In this document: positions 1-5,749 of the stretch, in pieces | Layout: every line of letters starts with the position of its first letter | Position numbering within the stretch: position 1 is the stretch's first letter | IMG/VR virus record: IMGVR_UViG_3300030110_002929 | Coordinates: 11,941 to 43,184 of that record | Direction: 5' to 3' (one strand) | Length of the DNA stretch: 31,244 nucleotides | Origin: a virus | Made by a program: the position numbers and the translations under genes | The notes under the pieces: model-generated | What the model saw: the letters and a program-made list of their open reading frames with translations, nothing else | Told to the model about the DNA's origin: nothing | Databases searched by the model: none

Positions 1-316
1 TTCCTGTTCCTCTAATAATTGTAAACAAAAACTCACCTGGCTTTAATACACCTATAACATCATTATCACTAGATGCACCCTCATAAACTTCAAGAGTACT
101 AGTATCATCCATATTTCTAACGTATAAAATTCTACCATGTCCAGGTGCTGCCATTATTGTAGCATCAGAACCAGTAGCACAATCAATTCTACCTGATGCA
201 ATTTGATCTACACCCGTAATATTAATTGTTGTGCTACCACTCATACTTTGTGAAAAACCAGTAGCAGAATTTGCTGTCATAGTTAGACTACCGTTAAATG
301 TATAATTTTGTGCCAT
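1..316 (-). CDS. Probable virion structural protein, 3' end cut by window
   Basis: The reading frame starts at ATG 316-314 (MAQNYTFNGS...) and runs without a stop for 105 codons off the left edge, so the C-terminus is missing. The visible part is Gly/Ser/Thr-rich and beta-strand-like (TMTANSATGF, GRILYVRN, GEFLFTIIRG), with no signal peptide or membrane helix. This composition is common in small surface or decoration proteins of marine phages, but I do not recognise a named family. It is the only gene here preceded by a gap of some size (41 nt), and that gap carries a Bacteroidota-type promoter element, so it may start a new transcript. The ATG is preceded by an A-rich leader and no Shine-Dalgarno sequence. 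The structural role is inferred from composition and position. Confidence 0.6.
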   Translation of the reverse strand, partial: MAQNYTFNGSLTMTANSATGFSQSMSGSTTINITGVDQIASGRIDCATGSDATIMAAPGHGRILYVRNMDDTSTLEVYEGASSDNDVIGVLKPGEFLFTIIRGTG

Positions 317-339
317 TTTATTTTAAATTTTCTATTTTA

Positions 340-347
340 CAAAAGTA
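340..347 (-). promoter_or_regulatory. Candidate Bacteroidota-type -7 promoter element (TAnnTTTG)
   Basis: On the minus strand the gap between the genes at 358-609 and 1-316 reads TACTTTTG, a full match to the TAnnTTTG -7 element of Bacteroidota primary sigma promoters. It ends 24 nt before the ATG at 316, leaving room for a short A-rich leader. I see no clear TTTG -33 element at the right distance upstream, so the site is only half supported. Confidence 0.35.
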
Positions 348-357
348 ATAAATATAT

Positions 358-609
358 TTAATATCCACTACCACTAGGTGATGAAAGTGGTATAATATTT
401 GAATCTTGTCCAGGACTTACAGGTACTTCTTCAACAAAACCTGCTGAAGCTGTAGCAGCCTGTCCGTGTGTTTGCCCACCCATATAGCCAATTTGTCCAT
501 TATGCGTGTGTGTATGATAGCCTGTTAATTCATTATCTGAAGCATAATTTAAAGCTTCTTGTACTGTAGTGTATAAAGGTACACCATCAATTGTTGTTAA
601 TACTGGCAT
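358..609 (-). CDS. Small conserved marine-phage protein with HTHTHNGQ motif
   Basis: This 83-aa protein begins MPVLTTIDGVPLYTTVQEAL, then has a His-rich segment (YHTHTHNGQIGYMGGQTHGQ, residues about 31-50) and a Ser/Pro/Gly-rich tail. There is no signal peptide or membrane segment. Proteins of this layout (a 'TTIDGVPLYT' opening followed by 'HTHxHNGQ-GYM-G') recur in marine phages near structural genes, and their function is unknown to me. The clustered histidines could bind a metal or take part in fibre assembly, but that is inference. The start at 609 shares one base with the upstream stop (TAATG), which supports the start choice and suggests translational coupling. Confidence 0.75.
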   Translation of the reverse strand: MPVLTTIDGVPLYTTVQEALNYASDNELTGYHTHTHNGQIGYMGGQTHGQAATASAGFVEEVPVSPGQDSNIIPLSSPSGSGY

Positions 610-860
610 TATAATAATTTTTTAAGTTCTGCACATTTTTCATATTCTTCTGTTTCTATAAAATAATCAATCATATTATTAATTATATCATCCCAATAAT
701 CATTACTTTGTAATTTATCAGGATCAAAAGAAATGTATAACTTTTGACGAGAAGAATTAGACAATAAGTCATCTAGAGTTATGTCACCCATAAGGATGTG
801 ATAACCATTGTTCATTGCCAAATCAAGCTCTTTCATATTTAAATCAGTTATGTTGCTCAT
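609..860 (-). CDS. Small acidic protein with UVR-like C-terminal helix
   Basis: This is an 83-aa acidic soluble protein. The C-terminal helix (IDYFIETEEYEKCAELKKLL, about residues 64-83) resembles the short UVR-type helical motif with the pattern E-[YF]-E-K-[CA]-A-E-L-[KR]. No catalytic residues are obvious. The gene overlaps the upstream gene by 17 nt if ATG 860 is used. An alternative ATG at 836 (MKELDLAMNN...) would leave a 7-nt gap and has a more A-rich leader, so the start is uncertain. Such short acidic proteins occur in marine phage and bacterial genomes without assigned function. It could act as a regulatory or adaptor protein, but nothing in the sequence decides this. Confidence 0.7.
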   Translation of the reverse strand: MSNITDLNMKELDLAMNNGYHILMGDITLDDLLSNSSRQKLYISFDPDKLQSNDYWDDIINNMIDYFIETEEYEKCAELKKLL

Positions 861-1173
861 TCAATCTCGACATTCTAGCTCCACAACAACACATATTTTT
901 GTCAGCCATTGCACCACGATATCTCATACCGTGTTCTGCTTTTTTCTTTTTATATCTACTTACCCTACCTTTTTCTTTTTTTTCTTTTGCTGCTCTAGCC
1001 CTTTCAGATTTAGAAAGCTCAGACCAAGTAGATGGCGTATCTTTAGTTATACGCTTTGTAGGACGAAAAGTATTTTCGCCACCACTATAATCTTTTTTAC
1101 CACGAGGTGTACGCCAGTCTTCTTTAAACCAACGCTTTAATCTTAATCCAGCTTTTGTTTTTCTTACAGCCAT
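844..1173 (-). CDS. Lys/Arg-rich small protein of a family common in marine phages
   Basis: This 109-aa, very basic protein begins MAVRKTKAGLRLKRWFKEDW at ATG 1173. The frame is open 11 codons further upstream, but ATG 1173 lies one base after the preceding stop and gives a methionine directly before the conserved block. The N-terminal half (KRWFKEDWRTP, then DYSGGENTFRPTKR) is a pattern that recurs in small marine-phage proteins. The middle is a helical Lys/Glu/Arg stretch. The end has KKKAEHGMRYRGAM and a CCC cluster, closing with EQHN. No export signal is present. The function is unknown. High charge suggests nucleic-acid or capsid-interior binding, which is inference. It shares C-terminal motifs with neighbouring small genes. 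Confidence 0.8.
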   Translation of the reverse strand: MAVRKTKAGLRLKRWFKEDWRTPRGKKDYSGGENTFRPTKRITKDTPSTWSELSKSERARAAKEKKEKGRVSRYKKKKAEHGMRYRGAMADKNMCCCGARMSRLNEQHN

Positions 1174-1174
1174 A

Positions 1175-1369
1175 TTAATCGTGTTGTGCGTATCTGCCAC
1201 CAGCACTATATTCTACTTTCATACCGTGTGCGGCTTTCTTTTTCTTTGATTTATTTCCCCAATTAGCAGCTCCTACTTTACGACACTTAGCCATTGCACC
1301 ACTTCTGTAAGCAGATGTCTTAGGTCCGTAACGAGATACAACTTTATGATAACAAGCATCTTTAGGCAT
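1175..1369 (-). CDS. Lys-rich 64-aa protein, 'KDACYHKV...RKVGAANWGNKSK' type
   Basis: This small basic protein begins MPKDACYHKVVSRYGPKTSA and continues with a conserved core around CRKVGAANWGNKSKKKK, then AAHGMKVEYSAGGRYAQHD. The arrangement 'KDxCYxKVxxRY...SAYxSGAxxKCRKVGAxNWGN' recurs in tiny marine-phage proteins, either alone or fused to other small domains. Its function is not known to me. Two conserved cysteines (C6 and C29) could pair or bind metal. The gene starts two bases after the stop of the 55-aa gene and ends one base before the next ATG. The end shares KKKAxHGM and a terminal QHx with the downstream protein. Confidence 0.8.
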   Translation of the reverse strand: MPKDACYHKVVSRYGPKTSAYRSGAMAKCRKVGAANWGNKSKKKKAAHGMKVEYSAGGRYAQHD

Positions 1370-1371
1370 TA

Positions 1372-1539
1372 TTATTTCTTTTTAGATTTATGTACTTTTT
1401 GTATATCAAAACTAGCAGACAATGATGCGCCTCTATGTGGTTTATAACCACCAGAAGGATTCTTCATTAACTTATAGTTATTGTTTCCCTTTTTCATCCA
1501 GTGAAAACCAGCAGGAGCTTTTACAGATTTCTTTGCCAT
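1372..1539 (-). CDS. Very small Lys-rich protein (55 aa)
   Basis: The frame starts at ATG 1539 (MAKKSVKAPAGFHWMKKGNN...) and ends at TAA 1374-1372. It fills exactly the space between two other small genes (3-nt and 2-nt gaps), which supports it as a real gene despite its size. The product is strongly basic, ends in KSKKK, and contains KNPSGGYKPHRGAS. That closely matches the KNPSGGLNRKGVAS segment of the upstream protein at both protein and DNA level. There is no signal peptide or membrane helix. The function is unknown. It looks like a member of the same family of short, modular, positively charged phage proteins as its neighbours. Confidence 0.75.
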   Translation of the reverse strand: MAKKSVKAPAGFHWMKKGNNNYKLMKNPSGGYKPHRGASLSASFDIQKVHKSKKK

Positions 1540-1821
1540 ATCTTAACTATGTTGTGTAAGTGGAAAACGACAACCATGATCGCAATTCCATTTACGTAAT
1601 GATTTATTAATTCTTGAATTAGGATCTCTTCTAGTCTTAGCAGATGTAAGTTTAGCTTTCATCCCTTTCATTCTAGCACAAAATGACTTTCTACGTTTAG
1701 CAGCTTTAGAGCCTTTCTTTAATTTAGAAGGCTTTGTGGTTACAGCAGTTTTTAATTTAGATCCAGGATTAGCTCTACGATAAGATGCTACACCTTTTCT
1801 ATTTAAACCACCTGAAGGATT
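1446..1821 (-). repeat. Diverged pair of 16-bp direct repeats encoding NPSGG
   Basis: The plus-strand 16-mers at 1446-1461 and 1806-1821 (aaccacc[a/t]gaaggatt) differ at one position. Both sit on the minus strand at the NPSGG codons of two adjacent Lys-rich genes. This may reflect duplication or recombination of a small module, or simply conserved codons. Confidence 0.5.
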
Positions 1822-1860
1822 TTTACCTTCTTTACGTTGCCATGCTGGAGTCTTAGCCAT
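1543..1860 (-). CDS. Lys/Arg-rich small protein, 'TPAWQRKEGKNPSGGLNRKG' type (DUF6321-like)
   Basis: This 105-aa protein begins MAKTPAWQRKEGKNPSGGLN at ATG 1860. A longer in-frame reading back to 1941 would run through the preceding holin-like gene and add a spurious hydrophobic leader. ATG 1860 gives the usual start of this family and an 8-nt overlap like the neighbouring junctions. The opening 'K[TS]PAWQRxEGKNPxGGLNxKGxxSY' is widespread in marine phage and virus proteins, and I believe it matches DUF6321. The body is a Lys/Arg/Ser/Ala-rich helical segment with an FCARMKGM motif. The end is Cys/His-bearing (WNCDHGCRFPLTQHS), possibly a metal site. Its function is unknown. Confidence 0.8.
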   Translation of the reverse strand: MAKTPAWQRKEGKNPSGGLNRKGVASYRRANPGSKLKTAVTTKPSKLKKGSKAAKRRKSFCARMKGMKAKLTSAKTRRDPNSRINKSLRKWNCDHGCRFPLTQHS

Positions 1861-2275
1861 TATTATCTGCGTTATTTTTTTTGCTGCTCCCCCCAAAGAA
1901 AAAGTCAATAATAGTATTAACTTTAGCTGACATAGCACCAAAGATAGTAGAAATAAAACTTATTTCAAACTCACCCATGTTAATTCCACCACCTACAAAA
2001 TGCTGAAACATAACAAAACTAATACCAAAATATGCGACTGTAAATAATGTTGCTAATACTTTTTGTATAATAGCATCATCTTTATACATGTCTCGCGCAG
2101 ACTTACGATCTTCTACTTCTTTAGCAAAAGCTTCGCGTTCTGCTTCTAACATTATCTTTTGTAATTCTATCTTAGCCTGATCTCTTTCTTTATCAGTTGT
2201 AATTACCTTGTCTAATATACCCTCTGCGTTGTCTAATACTTTACCAAACAAACCGCCTGCTAATTTACTAATCAT
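1853..2275 (-). CDS. Holin-like membrane protein
   Basis: This 140-aa protein has an amphipathic, charged N-terminal helix (residues about 10-65, TTDKERDQAKIELQK...). Two hydrophobic segments follow (about 69-94, VLATLFTVAYFGISFVMF, and about 103-127, ISFISTIFGAMSAKVNTIIDFFFGGS), then a short polar tail. This layout, with a long helical N-terminus, hydrophobic helices and a terminal 'FFGGSS', matches phage holins of the gene-transfer-agent/3TM type. Holins open the inner membrane so that endolysin reaches the cell wall. No free endolysin is in the window; the only lysozyme domain is in a probable virion protein at 22000-24279. It overlaps the genes on either side by 8 nt. Confidence 0.65.
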   Translation of the reverse strand: MISKLAGGLFGKVLDNAEGILDKVITTDKERDQAKIELQKIMLEAEREAFAKEVEDRKSARDMYKDDAIIQKVLATLFTVAYFGISFVMFQHFVGGGINMGEFEISFISTIFGAMSAKVNTIIDFFFGGSSKKNNADNNG

Positions 2276-2468
2276 CTGTTTTATTTATACAGCAATCCTC
2301 GTATGTACAATTTTCTGCACCAGTATCGTCTTGTGTATTACAGCATGATCCATCTTTTAATTCACAACTTTTATCGTTGTTACAACAAGGTTTACCACAA
2401 GGAGAATTTTCTATTTGTTCTTCACTCATATTTCTAGTATAGTCATAATAATATTCAGACTTAGTCAT
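2268..2468 (-). CDS. Cysteine-rich 66-aa protein
   Basis: This acidic protein has nine cysteines in its last 43 residues (positions 24, 28, 29, 35, 42, 43, 54, 59 and 60), including three CC pairs. The first 20 residues are Tyr/acidic and there is no signal peptide, so the cysteines would stay in the reducing cytoplasm unless the protein is carried in the virion. The pattern could support metal binding of a metallothionein-like kind, but I recognise no family. It ends with TAG, the only TAG stop among the genes here. It overlaps both neighbours by 8 nt and lies between the T9SS cargo gene and the holin-like gene, which suggests co-translation but does not reveal its role. Confidence 0.7.
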   Translation of the reverse strand: MTKSEYYYDYTRNMSEEQIENSPCGKPCCNNDKSCELKDGSCCNTQDDTGAENCTYEDCCINKTDD

Positions 2469-4293
2469 TTACTATTATGGTTTTTCTATAGTTTAAATTA
2501 TCATACATAATAATAATATGATAAACTCCCTGTAATAAATCTATAGAGTTAATATTATTTTTTTCTATTATAAGTTTACCTATTGAATTGTAAACTTGCA
2601 CATTTACAAATTTACTAAAATATACTGTATTATTTGTAGGATTTGGATAAACTGATAATCCAATACGATTATAATCTAATAAATTAGTAGGTCCACTCCA
2701 ACCATCCTCACAATAGTTATATAAATCTACACAAGTATTGTCCCATAAATTATCACAACAATATGGATCAATACTAATTACCCATTCAAAACAAGAGTTA
2801 GGTATATAGTGCGGAACGTCTGCATAACAGTTAGACTCATAATAACAACTACTGTCGGGTATATTTGCATTAATATTATAGTTAACAGCTGTAATGTCTG
2901 TGCAGCCCTCTAACGGCAATATACAAGAACCATTATCTACATTGGCTAGTGGATTATAATTAAGGGCTAAAGAGTCTGTACAACCATTTACAACGTCTAT
3001 ACAGCTACCATTATCAGTATTACAACTATCGCAATAGTTTAAAGCAGTAGGATCTATACATCCAAAAATAAGTGGTATACAACTACCGTCATCTACATTA
3101 GCATTAGGATTATAATTAAACGCACCATCATCCATACATCCTTCTACAACTTCAATACAAGATCCTTCAAGCTCTACATTAGCTTCAGGATTATAATTCA
3201 AGGCTGTAGAATCCATACAACCAAGAACGATTAATGTTGAACATGATCCATCGTCAAAGTCTGCTAATTCGTTATACTCAATGTAACTCGGATTCATACA
3301 TCCAGCTACGTAGTAACAGCTGCCGTCATCAGTATTAACACTATCATTGTAATTTAAAGCTGTTTGATCTATACAGCCATATGTCTTTTCTATGCAATTA
3401 TCACCACAACCAGGTTCGCCATACAATATAACAAATGGTGGTATTGGATTTACAAAACCACCTTCTATTTCTATTGCTACATTTTCTTCTGAATATAAAC
3501 TATATCCACATTGAACTGCAGTAAAATCTGATTGTTGCGTAATATTAAATTTAACACCTACGGGTTCTGATATACTTAATTCAAGATTAAAAGTAGTATC
3601 AAAACCATCTTCTAAAGTAAATGTGCCTAAAAAATTATCACCTTGAAATACTTGTAAAAAAGAACCAGCCCAGCCGTTTCCAGCTAAGTCGGTTAATTCT
3701 AGTGTATGTGTACAGCTATCTGTTAGTATATCTGTATTAGCTATGCTATCATAGTTAAAAGCCTCTACATCTGTACATCCAAATATTTTTTCTGTAAAAC
3801 ACATTCCTGTGTCTATGGTTGCTTCAGGTAAAAACTCTACAAAATTTTCATTCATACATCCATACACAGGTGGCGGTGGCGCACAATCCTCTAATGTAAA
3901 TCCATGAAAAGCAGCATACCCAAAATTAGCAGAGTCTGGCTGTACTATAGTGTCACCACAATGTACTACATAATATGATCCGTCTTGTCCACCCCATAAG
4001 CTACCTTGTACACCATCACCATATTGATCAGCTATGTTAAATATATACTCACCATTAGGTATGCATAATTGTGTTACTTGAGGTGAATAGTCTACTATAT
4101 CTACATAAGGTCCACCTGAGATAATAGTATCTTCTAATTCTGTAATAATAGCCCAAGAAGTTTCTTCTGGATACTGATCAGGATTTATAATTATATTAAC
4201 ATATGTTCCATTAGGACATTGTCCAAATGCTGTAGCTATACTAAATACTACAACTATTATAAAAGCATATAAGAATTTTGTAAACTTATTCAT
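2461..4293 (-). CDS. Secreted T9SS cargo protein with nine Cys-rich GC...GSC repeats
   Basis: This 610-aa exported protein is counted here from ATG 4293 (MNKFTKFLYAFIIVVVFSIA). An upstream ATG at 4311 adds six residues, but 4293 gives a standard signal peptide and the 8-nt overlap seen next door. The signal peptide probably ends at AFG|Q. Next comes a beta-rich domain (about 25-143). Two Cys repeats and another beta-rich domain (about 195-300) follow. Seven tandem modules come next, with pattern GC-x-D-x-x-A-x-N-Y-N-x-x-A-N-x-D-[DN]-G-S-C and a spacing of about 26 residues. Then there is a Cys-rich segment (DPYCCDNLWDNTC). The last 66 residues (SVYPNPTNNTVYF..., ending RKTIIVND) match the type A T9SS sorting domain, which directs cargo across the outer membrane in Bacteroidota. 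This is typical of flavobacterial surface proteins and unusual in a phage. A host origin is likely; the function is unknown. Confidence 0.85.
   Translation of the reverse strand: MNKFTKFLYAFIIVVVFSIATAFGQCPNGTYVNIIINPDQYPEETSWAIITELEDTIISGGPYVDIVDYSPQVTQLCIPNGEYIFNIADQYGDGVQGSLWGGQDGSYYVVHCGDTIVQPDSANFGYAAFHGFTLEDCAPPPPVYGCMNENFVEFLPEATIDTGMCFTEKIFGCTDVEAFNYDSIANTDILTDSCTHTLELTDLAGNGWAGSFLQVFQGDNFLGTFTLEDGFDTTFNLELSISEPVGVKFNITQQSDFTAVQCGYSLYSEENVAIEIEGGFVNPIPPFVILYGEPGCGDNCIEKTYGCIDQTALNYNDSVNTDDGSCYYVAGCMNPSYIEYNELADFDDGSCSTLIVLGCMDSTALNYNPEANVELEGSCIEVVEGCMDDGAFNYNPNANVDDGSCIPLIFGCIDPTALNYCDSCNTDNGSCIDVVNGCTDSLALNYNPLANVDNGSCILPLEGCTDITAVNYNINANIPDSSCYYESNCYADVPHYIPNSCFEWVISIDPYCCDNLWDNTCVDLYNYCEDGWSGPTNLLDYNRIGLSVYPNPTNNTVYFSKFVNVQVYNSIGKLIIEKNNINSIDLLQGVYHIIIMYDNLNYRKTIIVND
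2464..2661 (-). other. T9SS type A C-terminal sorting domain (within the secreted protein)
   Basis: These codons give the last 66 residues of the secreted protein. They contain the hallmark VYPNP near the start, then alternating strands (VQVYNSIGKLI, LLQGVYHIIIMYD) and a closing Lys-rich strand (YRKTIIVND). The order YPNP, V-Y-[DN]-x-x-G-K, L-x-x-G-x-Y and final [RK]K-x-x-V is that of the Por_Secre_tail family, which the T9SS translocon recognises and usually cleaves on export. Confidence 0.85.
2845..3381 (-). repeat. Seven tandem ~78-bp coding repeats (GC...DDGSC modules)
   Basis: Seven consecutive modules of about 26 residues each, with first cysteines spaced 25, 27, 27, 26, 26 and 26 residues apart, lie within the secreted protein. 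Two related single modules occur earlier in the gene (about 3799-3861 and 3712-3780). The copies have diverged in sequence but keep both cysteines and the Asn-Tyr or Glu-Tyr core. One copy has an extra Cys pair (NYCDSC). This is a protein-level repeat, not a CRISPR or a simple DNA satellite. Confidence 0.9.
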
Positions 4294-4504
4294 ACCACCA
4301 ATTTGTTTCACAATACTTTATATTTTCATATGTATTATATTCATTTGATTCATATAACTGTCCGCCTTCAAGATTAACATTATCGTATAAAATAGCAACT
4401 ACATCATTATTAGAATCTACAATAACAACATCTTTTTCTCTTAATAATCTTTTGCCATCAAATGCATCTTTGCAATTTGGGCATCTATTTTGTATAAACT
4501 CCAT
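4286..4504 (-). CDS. Small CPNC-containing protein of unknown function
   Basis: This 72-aa protein has a CPNC motif at residues 8-11 (MEFIQNRCPNCKDAF), a beta-like middle (DVVIVDSNNDVVAILYDNV) and a single cysteine near the Trp-rich end (KYCETNWWYE). One CxxC plus one more Cys could form half of a zinc ribbon or a redox site, but no full family signature is visible. It has no signal peptide. Its start shares one base with the stop of the MAM-like gene (TAATG) and its end overlaps the T9SS cargo gene by 8 nt, so it is probably translated together with them. Confidence 0.7.
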   Translation of the reverse strand: MEFIQNRCPNCKDAFDGKRLLREKDVVIVDSNNDVVAILYDNVNLEGGQLYESNEYNTYENIKYCETNWWYE

Positions 4505-5391
4505 TATTTAAAACCTCTAATTTGAAAACTATCTACAGCAGCATCTTGTCTAAAATGTGGAGTTGATGAACTATTAGATCCAGCACCTATTACACTAAAA
4601 TATGCTAACCATATATACACACTTGATTGACCAGCAGCAGCTGATAAATCTGCAGTAACATATCTATACTTCTCGTTTCCTGCACTTTGTATTTGTCCTT
4701 GAGAACCTATTCTCACTTGATTAGTATGTGTTGAATCTTCAGCTGTTAGTGAGTTATCTTGCATAACTTTAAAAGTTGCACCACCAGCTGTTCTACTTGT
4801 AAATCCTAAACCTGAACCTGCCTCTGCTGCACTACTTGAACTATCAGCATCAGTGGTTACTGCTACACCTATACCTGTTGCAGAAGCGCCAAATGTACTT
4901 CCAAATAAATGCACAAACATTGTAAGCTCCACAGAATCAAATTCGCTTAAATCAAGTTCTGGTGATCTTAAAGCTCTAATAGCTCCTGCGCCACCTTGAC
5001 CTAAAGAAAGTGAATATGTAGCTGATGCACCACTAAGTGCACTAGATTCATAGACTAGATGCGAAACACTAGATTGAGTAGTAGTTGTATCAATGTCTCC
5101 CAATGTATTAAATCCTCCGCCATGCGATCCATTAGGACCAGTGTTTGAAGATGCCGTGCCACCTCTATCATGAACCCATGCACCTGAATTTGCATTTGCA
5201 CCCAAACCCATATAATTTGTAGAACCAAAAGCTGTTTGTGAATTTGAAGCTTTAGTAAAAACTCCAAAACTTTCATCAAGAGGTTGAAACTTAGGCGAAA
5301 CATTTGCGTTCATAGCAGTCTCAAATATAGTAGCTAAAGATAAAGATCTAGTGCTAGGTACTACTAATGAATTTGATAAAAACAACTGCAT
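4504..5391 (-). CDS. MAM-like beta-sandwich protein, probable tail/adsorption protein
   Basis: This 295-aa protein is rich in Ser, Gly and Ala and lacks a signal peptide. Residues about 70-295 follow the order of strands and motifs in MAM-type jelly-roll domains: W-x-x-x-x-G-x-T-x-S-x-x-TGPxGSHGGG, then a segment ending LRSPELDLSEFDSVELTMFV, and a late AAVDSFQIRGF strand. Extracellular MAM domains mediate adhesion, and phages use similar beta-sandwich folds in tail fibres and receptor-binding parts. The absence of an export signal fits a virion component better than a secreted one. The frame starts at ATG 5391, one base after the previous stop. The fold assignment rests on visual motif matching. 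Confidence 0.6.
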   Translation of the reverse strand: MQLFLSNSLVVPSTRSLSLATIFETAMNANVSPKFQPLDESFGVFTKASNSQTAFGSTNYMGLGANANSGAWVHDRGGTASSNTGPNGSHGGGFNTLGDIDTTTTQSSVSHLVYESSALSGASATYSLSLGQGGAGAIRALRSPELDLSEFDSVELTMFVHLFGSTFGASATGIGVAVTTDADSSSSAAEAGSGLGFTSRTAGGATFKVMQDNSLTAEDSTHTNQVRIGSQGQIQSAGNEKYRYVTADLSAAAGQSSVYIWLAYFSVIGAGSNSSSTPHFRQDAAVDSFQIRGFK

Positions 5392-5392
5392 A

Positions 5393-5749
5393 TCAAAATT
5401 TACTAATTATAATTTCTTCAATATACTCTTGAACTTCTTCTTTAGTTGCGACCATTTTGAAACTAAGATCTGCTTGAAATCTTTTAATTTCTTCTCCATC
5501 ATCTAATATAATTATTGTAGGAACAACAGCAATACTATACTTAGTTTGATTATTGTTCTCTTCGATTAATAATTGTTTTTTGTTGCAATCTTTTAGTTTT
5601 GTAAACCAAGATACATCATTATTTGCATTAAAACCTGCATTAAAATGTATCGCTGTTATCTGTGAAAAAGCAACGGTAGAGACACACAATAAAAATAATA
5701 CAAACAAATATATCAACAGCATTTTCCATACAACTGCCAGTTTTTCCAT
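5393..5749 (-). CDS. Exported thioredoxin-like protein lacking the CxxC active site
   Basis: This 118-aa protein has an N-terminal hydrophobic segment (residues 7-28, ending VAFSQ) that reads as a cleavable signal peptide or membrane anchor. The rest follows the thioredoxin pattern. HFNAGFNANN (35-44) aligns with the strand and active-site loop where thioredoxins have a W-CGPC sequence. IAVVPTIIILDDGEEIKRF (73-91) matches the conserved cis-proline strand and the following beta hairpin. The catalytic cysteines are replaced by Asn-Ala-Asn-Asn, so disulfide exchange is not expected; a binding or chaperone role in the periplasm is more plausible. The gene is joined to the coiled-coil membrane protein by a TAATG overlap. 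Confidence 0.7.
   Translation of the reverse strand: MEKLAVVWKMLLIYLFVLFLLCVSTVAFSQITAIHFNAGFNANNDVSWFTKLKDCNKKQLLIEENNNQTKYSIAVVPTIIILDDGEEIKRFQADLSFKMVATKEEVQEYIEEIIISKF

Noticed and set aside
317-357. Rho-independent terminator in the 41-nt gap
   Set aside because: The gap is AT-rich but has no GC-rich stem followed by a T run in the coding direction.
1174-1206. Extended N-terminus of the 109-aa protein (from ATG 1206)
   Set aside because: It overlaps the preceding gene, and the family-like sequence begins at ATG 1173, one base after the previous stop.
1861-1941. Extended N-terminus of the 105-aa Lys-rich protein with a hydrophobic leader
   Set aside because: It would overlap the holin-like gene by about 90 nt; ATG 1860 gives the usual family start and the same 8-nt overlap as adjacent genes.
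2845-3381. CRISPR-like or satellite DNA repeat
   Set aside because: The periodicity follows codons of a Cys-rich protein module; DNA copies are diverged and there are no identical repeats with unique spacers.
2461-4293. Host chromosomal contamination as source of the T9SS gene
   Set aside because: Both ends overlap small phage-type genes in the same operon and base composition does not change visibly, so a chimera at this point is unlikely.
5055-5303. Minus-strand 82-codon frame inside the MAM-like gene
   Set aside because: It is an out-of-frame shadow with low-complexity Leu/Gln/Ile composition and no leader; the longer frame has clear domain motifs.
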